Origin: Meghimatium bilineatum
Lineage: Eukaryota > Mollusca > Gastropoda > Stylommatophora > Philomycidae
Length of the DNA: 64,000 nucleotides
Direction: 5' to 3'
Assembly (NCBI GenBank): GCA_034231615.1
Contig: CM067322.1
Span: 53,594,118-53,658,117 of the forward strand
Part shown: positions 61,597 to 64,000 of the stretch, piece by piece
How positions within the stretch are numbered: the first letter of the stretch is position 1
Layout: each line of letters starts with the position of its first letter
Position numbers and translations under genes: made by a program
The notes under the pieces: model-generated
Told to the model about the DNA's origin: nothing
What the model saw: the letters and a program-made list of their open reading frames with translations, nothing else
Databases searched by the model: none

Positions 61597-64000
61597 TAGG
61601 GGAGAAAATGGAACAAGAAAAGGAGATTCTTTTTTGCGGTGACTTTAATGCAAAATGTACACTATGGTGCAAAAATGCTTCTAACAAACAGGGAAGAGAG
61701 CTTGATGAGATCTTGACAGATGATGATAGTGCTATCGACCTGGCATTGGTGTCATCGGCTTCTATGGCTATCTGATGTGCTGGGGCATCATGGTAGCGAC
61801 CACCTCTCATGTGTTGTGCTTGTGAAAAATGACAAAATAAGCAGATCAGTCCTAAGGTCAAGTATTTTAAGTATGATCGCAAAGGAGCGGATTATATGAG
61901 CAGAATACGACAAGACAAACGTAGGACTCTGGTTTGAGATAAGCCCCCTACCCTTCCTGGTGGAACGAAGAGGTGCAAAGGGCATGGAGGGAGAAACGTA
62001 AAGCAGTAGCACTATGACAGAGAGCACGAAAAAGTGTTACTGCTCAGCCCATGGAGGATACACAATGGAAACGGAAGAAAGATAACATAGTTTAAACATT
62101 CAAAGAGAGTGCAGAGTCAGCAAAAGCGTCAAAATGGAACGAATTTTAACAGGAGATCACTCATGAAAGTCACTAAAATTGTTCTGGTGCTTACATAAAT
62201 CCATGAATGGTCTGACAAGACACACAACTATTGCTGATTTTCAGAGCGCTGATACGGCCTGGCAAAAGACGGACGAGACAAAAGGTGTGGCGTTGCTGGC
62301 ACACTATACCACACACATTGGTCAGAGAAATGGGGATGCATATCAAGGAATTAGGAAAAAGATTACAGACTTGTGTAAGAACGAGCGGGGGAAAACATAT
62401 TGTAATTACAGTTGAAAAAATTAGGAAGGCGCTGAAAAGTACCAAAAAAAACCAAAGCACCTTGACCAGATGGCATTAGATACGGTGACATTAGTCGGAG
62501 AACGGATGAGGAGTTGGGAGAGTTGGCGGACATGTTCAATAATAGCCTTTTAAAGGGCACAGTAAAAGATTGTTTGCATAGCTATTTAGTAGGCCTACCA
62601 CTACCCAAACTGGCAAGGATCACAGCAAGATACAGGACTACATAAAAAAAATAACAATGCAGAATATGGCAGGTAAGCTTTTGGAAAAAAAATGTCGCCT
62701 GGAAGATATCGTGCCATCTTGAGAGAAATAAGTGTTTATCAACGTTGTTAGGTGGGCATCGCCCAGGAAAGAAGACATGGCACAATGCAGCAATTTTTGC
62801 GCAGAATGTTTTTGAGGTGTTCGATTCGCGCACGGAGAAGTGCGATCGCAATATATTTGAGGATGCTTAAAATAGGGTGTCCTTGGATGTCTTGATGGAC
62901 AAACTATTAAATCTTGCAGTAAATCCTTTTGTCGTGCAGTGGGTTGGTGCAGCCCTGCTACAGGTTAGTAGTTCTCAAGTGTGATAACTTGGTATCGGCA
63001 CCACCGGTTACTAGCCCGGGTCTTCCACAGGGATCGCCTCTATCTCCTGTGTTTTTCAATGTATAAACCGTACACATCACTAGAAATCAAATCACGGGTG
63101 CTGGCAGAACGATGTTGCACGCCGATGACATCTGGGTGTATAAGCAGGGCAGAAATCTAGAAAAATGCGTCGTGGAACTACAGGGGGAGCTAGGCAGACT
63201 GAGAAATTGGTGCTGAGATACGGGAGCAGTGGTAAATCCTTTTAAGGCATTCATGACTTGGTTTTCCTTGAACAATTTATGGTAGACACCCATGCTGGTT
63301 CTTTCTAACATGTTCCCGTCCAAAGAAAAATGTATTTTGAAAGATATGCTACATCTTTCTTTGGCCGGGAACATGTTAGAAAGAACCAGCACAATGAGAT
63401 ACCTGGGTGTGTTTTTTTGGACAGAAGTCTCAGTTTCAGGGAACATGTTGACCACGTTTTCATAAGGGCAGGCAAAGGCTTAGAAGCAATGGAGGTTATG
63501 GATACTGCGCAGTGTGAACAGATGTTGTTTTTCTTTTGTACAATGAAATGGTGGTGGCTGTGATAGAATATACAGTATAAATTCTGACTCTTAGCCAAAC
63601 TCAGATTGAAAGAATGGATATAATCTAGAATGCAGCAATGCGTATCATTATTGGGTGCACAAGAGACACATCGACAAAAGTTATATGGTACCTGCTCGAC
63701 TGTCCAACGGCAGAGCACAGATTATAGTATTGCCTTTCACGGGCGTACCTTTAAAAACATGCAGATAAGGAACACTCATTGCATTCCGAAATACAGAAAG
63801 TTAAAGGTAGCAGACTTAAGAGAGGAAAGTCGTGAATGGGACGTGCTGAAGATGTCTTATAAAGCGTGTACAGATTGCAAGATCTGGAAGCGGGTGCGGA
63901 ATATATACGTCTACTCACAGTTTTCGAAACTTGTTTGAAAGTAGTACTATCACTTAGCACGGAATGCATAGAATGGTGTCCCACGGCTGTGAAGCAAGAG
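61597..64000 (+). pseudogene. LINE B copy with endonuclease, decayed, runs off the right edge
   Basis: Starts in the AP-endonuclease domain: ILFCGDFNAKCTLW (GDFN motif) and QGRELDEIL, then a broken GHHGSDHLSCVV-type end. From 62240 it parallels LINE B: AWQKTDETKGVALLAHYTTH, GDAYQGIRKKITDLCKN, then RT segments PRPGKKTWHNAA-like, LDVLMDKLLNLAVNPFVVQW-like, GLPQGSPLSPVFFNV-like (about 63020) and DDIWVYKQG (about 63125), thumb LRYLGVFFDRSLSFREHVDH-like at about 63400. Numerous stops and frameshifts; catalytic motif C reads HADD-like. It extends beyond 64000. Confidence 0.8.
63294..63390. repeat. Inverted repeat inside LINE B copy (35-bp arms)
   Basis: 63294-63328 (gctggttctttctaacatgt...) and 63356-63390 are reverse complements over 35 bp with one mismatch and a 27-bp spacer. 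The other LINE B copy (minus, about 55935-55990) has only one arm here, so this was generated after insertion. Confidence 0.9.

Overview
The window is nuclear DNA of a non-vertebrate animal. It is AT-rich and repeat-dense, with GT-AG introns of 1-7 kb, microsatellites, SINEs, non-LTR retrotransposons and TTAA-flanked MITEs. A lophotrochozoan such as a mollusc would fit, but nothing here fixes the phylum. Nothing bacterial or viral was recognised.

Two conserved housekeeping genes converge in the left and middle parts. The + strand carries the 3' two thirds of a TAF1A gene (TBP-associated factor of RNA polymerase I, an SL1/TIF-IB subunit): six exons from 5629 to 18259, plus a duplicated alternative last exon at 21169. 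Its upstream exons were not found in 1-5628 and probably lie left of the window. The - strand carries almost all of EIF3K (translation initiation factor 3 subunit k): eight located exons from the ATG at 49041 to the TGA at 26359, with a poly(A) signal at 26304-26309. One short internal exon could not be found, and exon 5 carries a one-base insertion. The genes cooperate only in a general sense: one serves rRNA transcription, the other translation initiation.

Everything else is mobile or repetitive DNA. 1-1710: dead copy of an uncharacterised metazoan protein family split by a MITE. 2.3-4.9 kb: mosaic LINE remnant and a second MITE. 5.6-21.5 kb: TAF1A, its introns holding tRNA-like SINEs, TTAA MITEs, an RTE-like LINE, a 183-bp-arm foldback element and minisatellites. 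21.5-26.3 kb: LINE C-termini and an inverted copy of a 500-bp repeat. 26.3-49.1 kb: EIF3K, its introns holding an RTE reverse transcriptase, a Tigger-like transposon, nested TTAA elements, LINE pieces and a CpG/YY1 island. 49.1-64 kb: a LINE inserted in a SINE with clear target-site duplications (TSDs), a nearly intact RT-RNase H LINE with in-frame stops, a SINE with perfect TSDs, a pogo/Tigger MITE, a 110-bp minisatellite and a decayed LINE running off the right edge.

Recurrent families are called LINE A (RT + RNase H, 3' tail (GAA)n), LINE B (RT + RNase H + a CPVC-type C-terminus, tail (TAAC)n), RTE-like LINEs (no RNase H seen), SINE-1 (about 285 bp, (GAA)n tail), a tRNA-like SINE, and TTAA elements MITE-1, -2, -3 and a fourth type. 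Family names are mine. Homology calls come from reading translations and remembered family signatures, not from searches.
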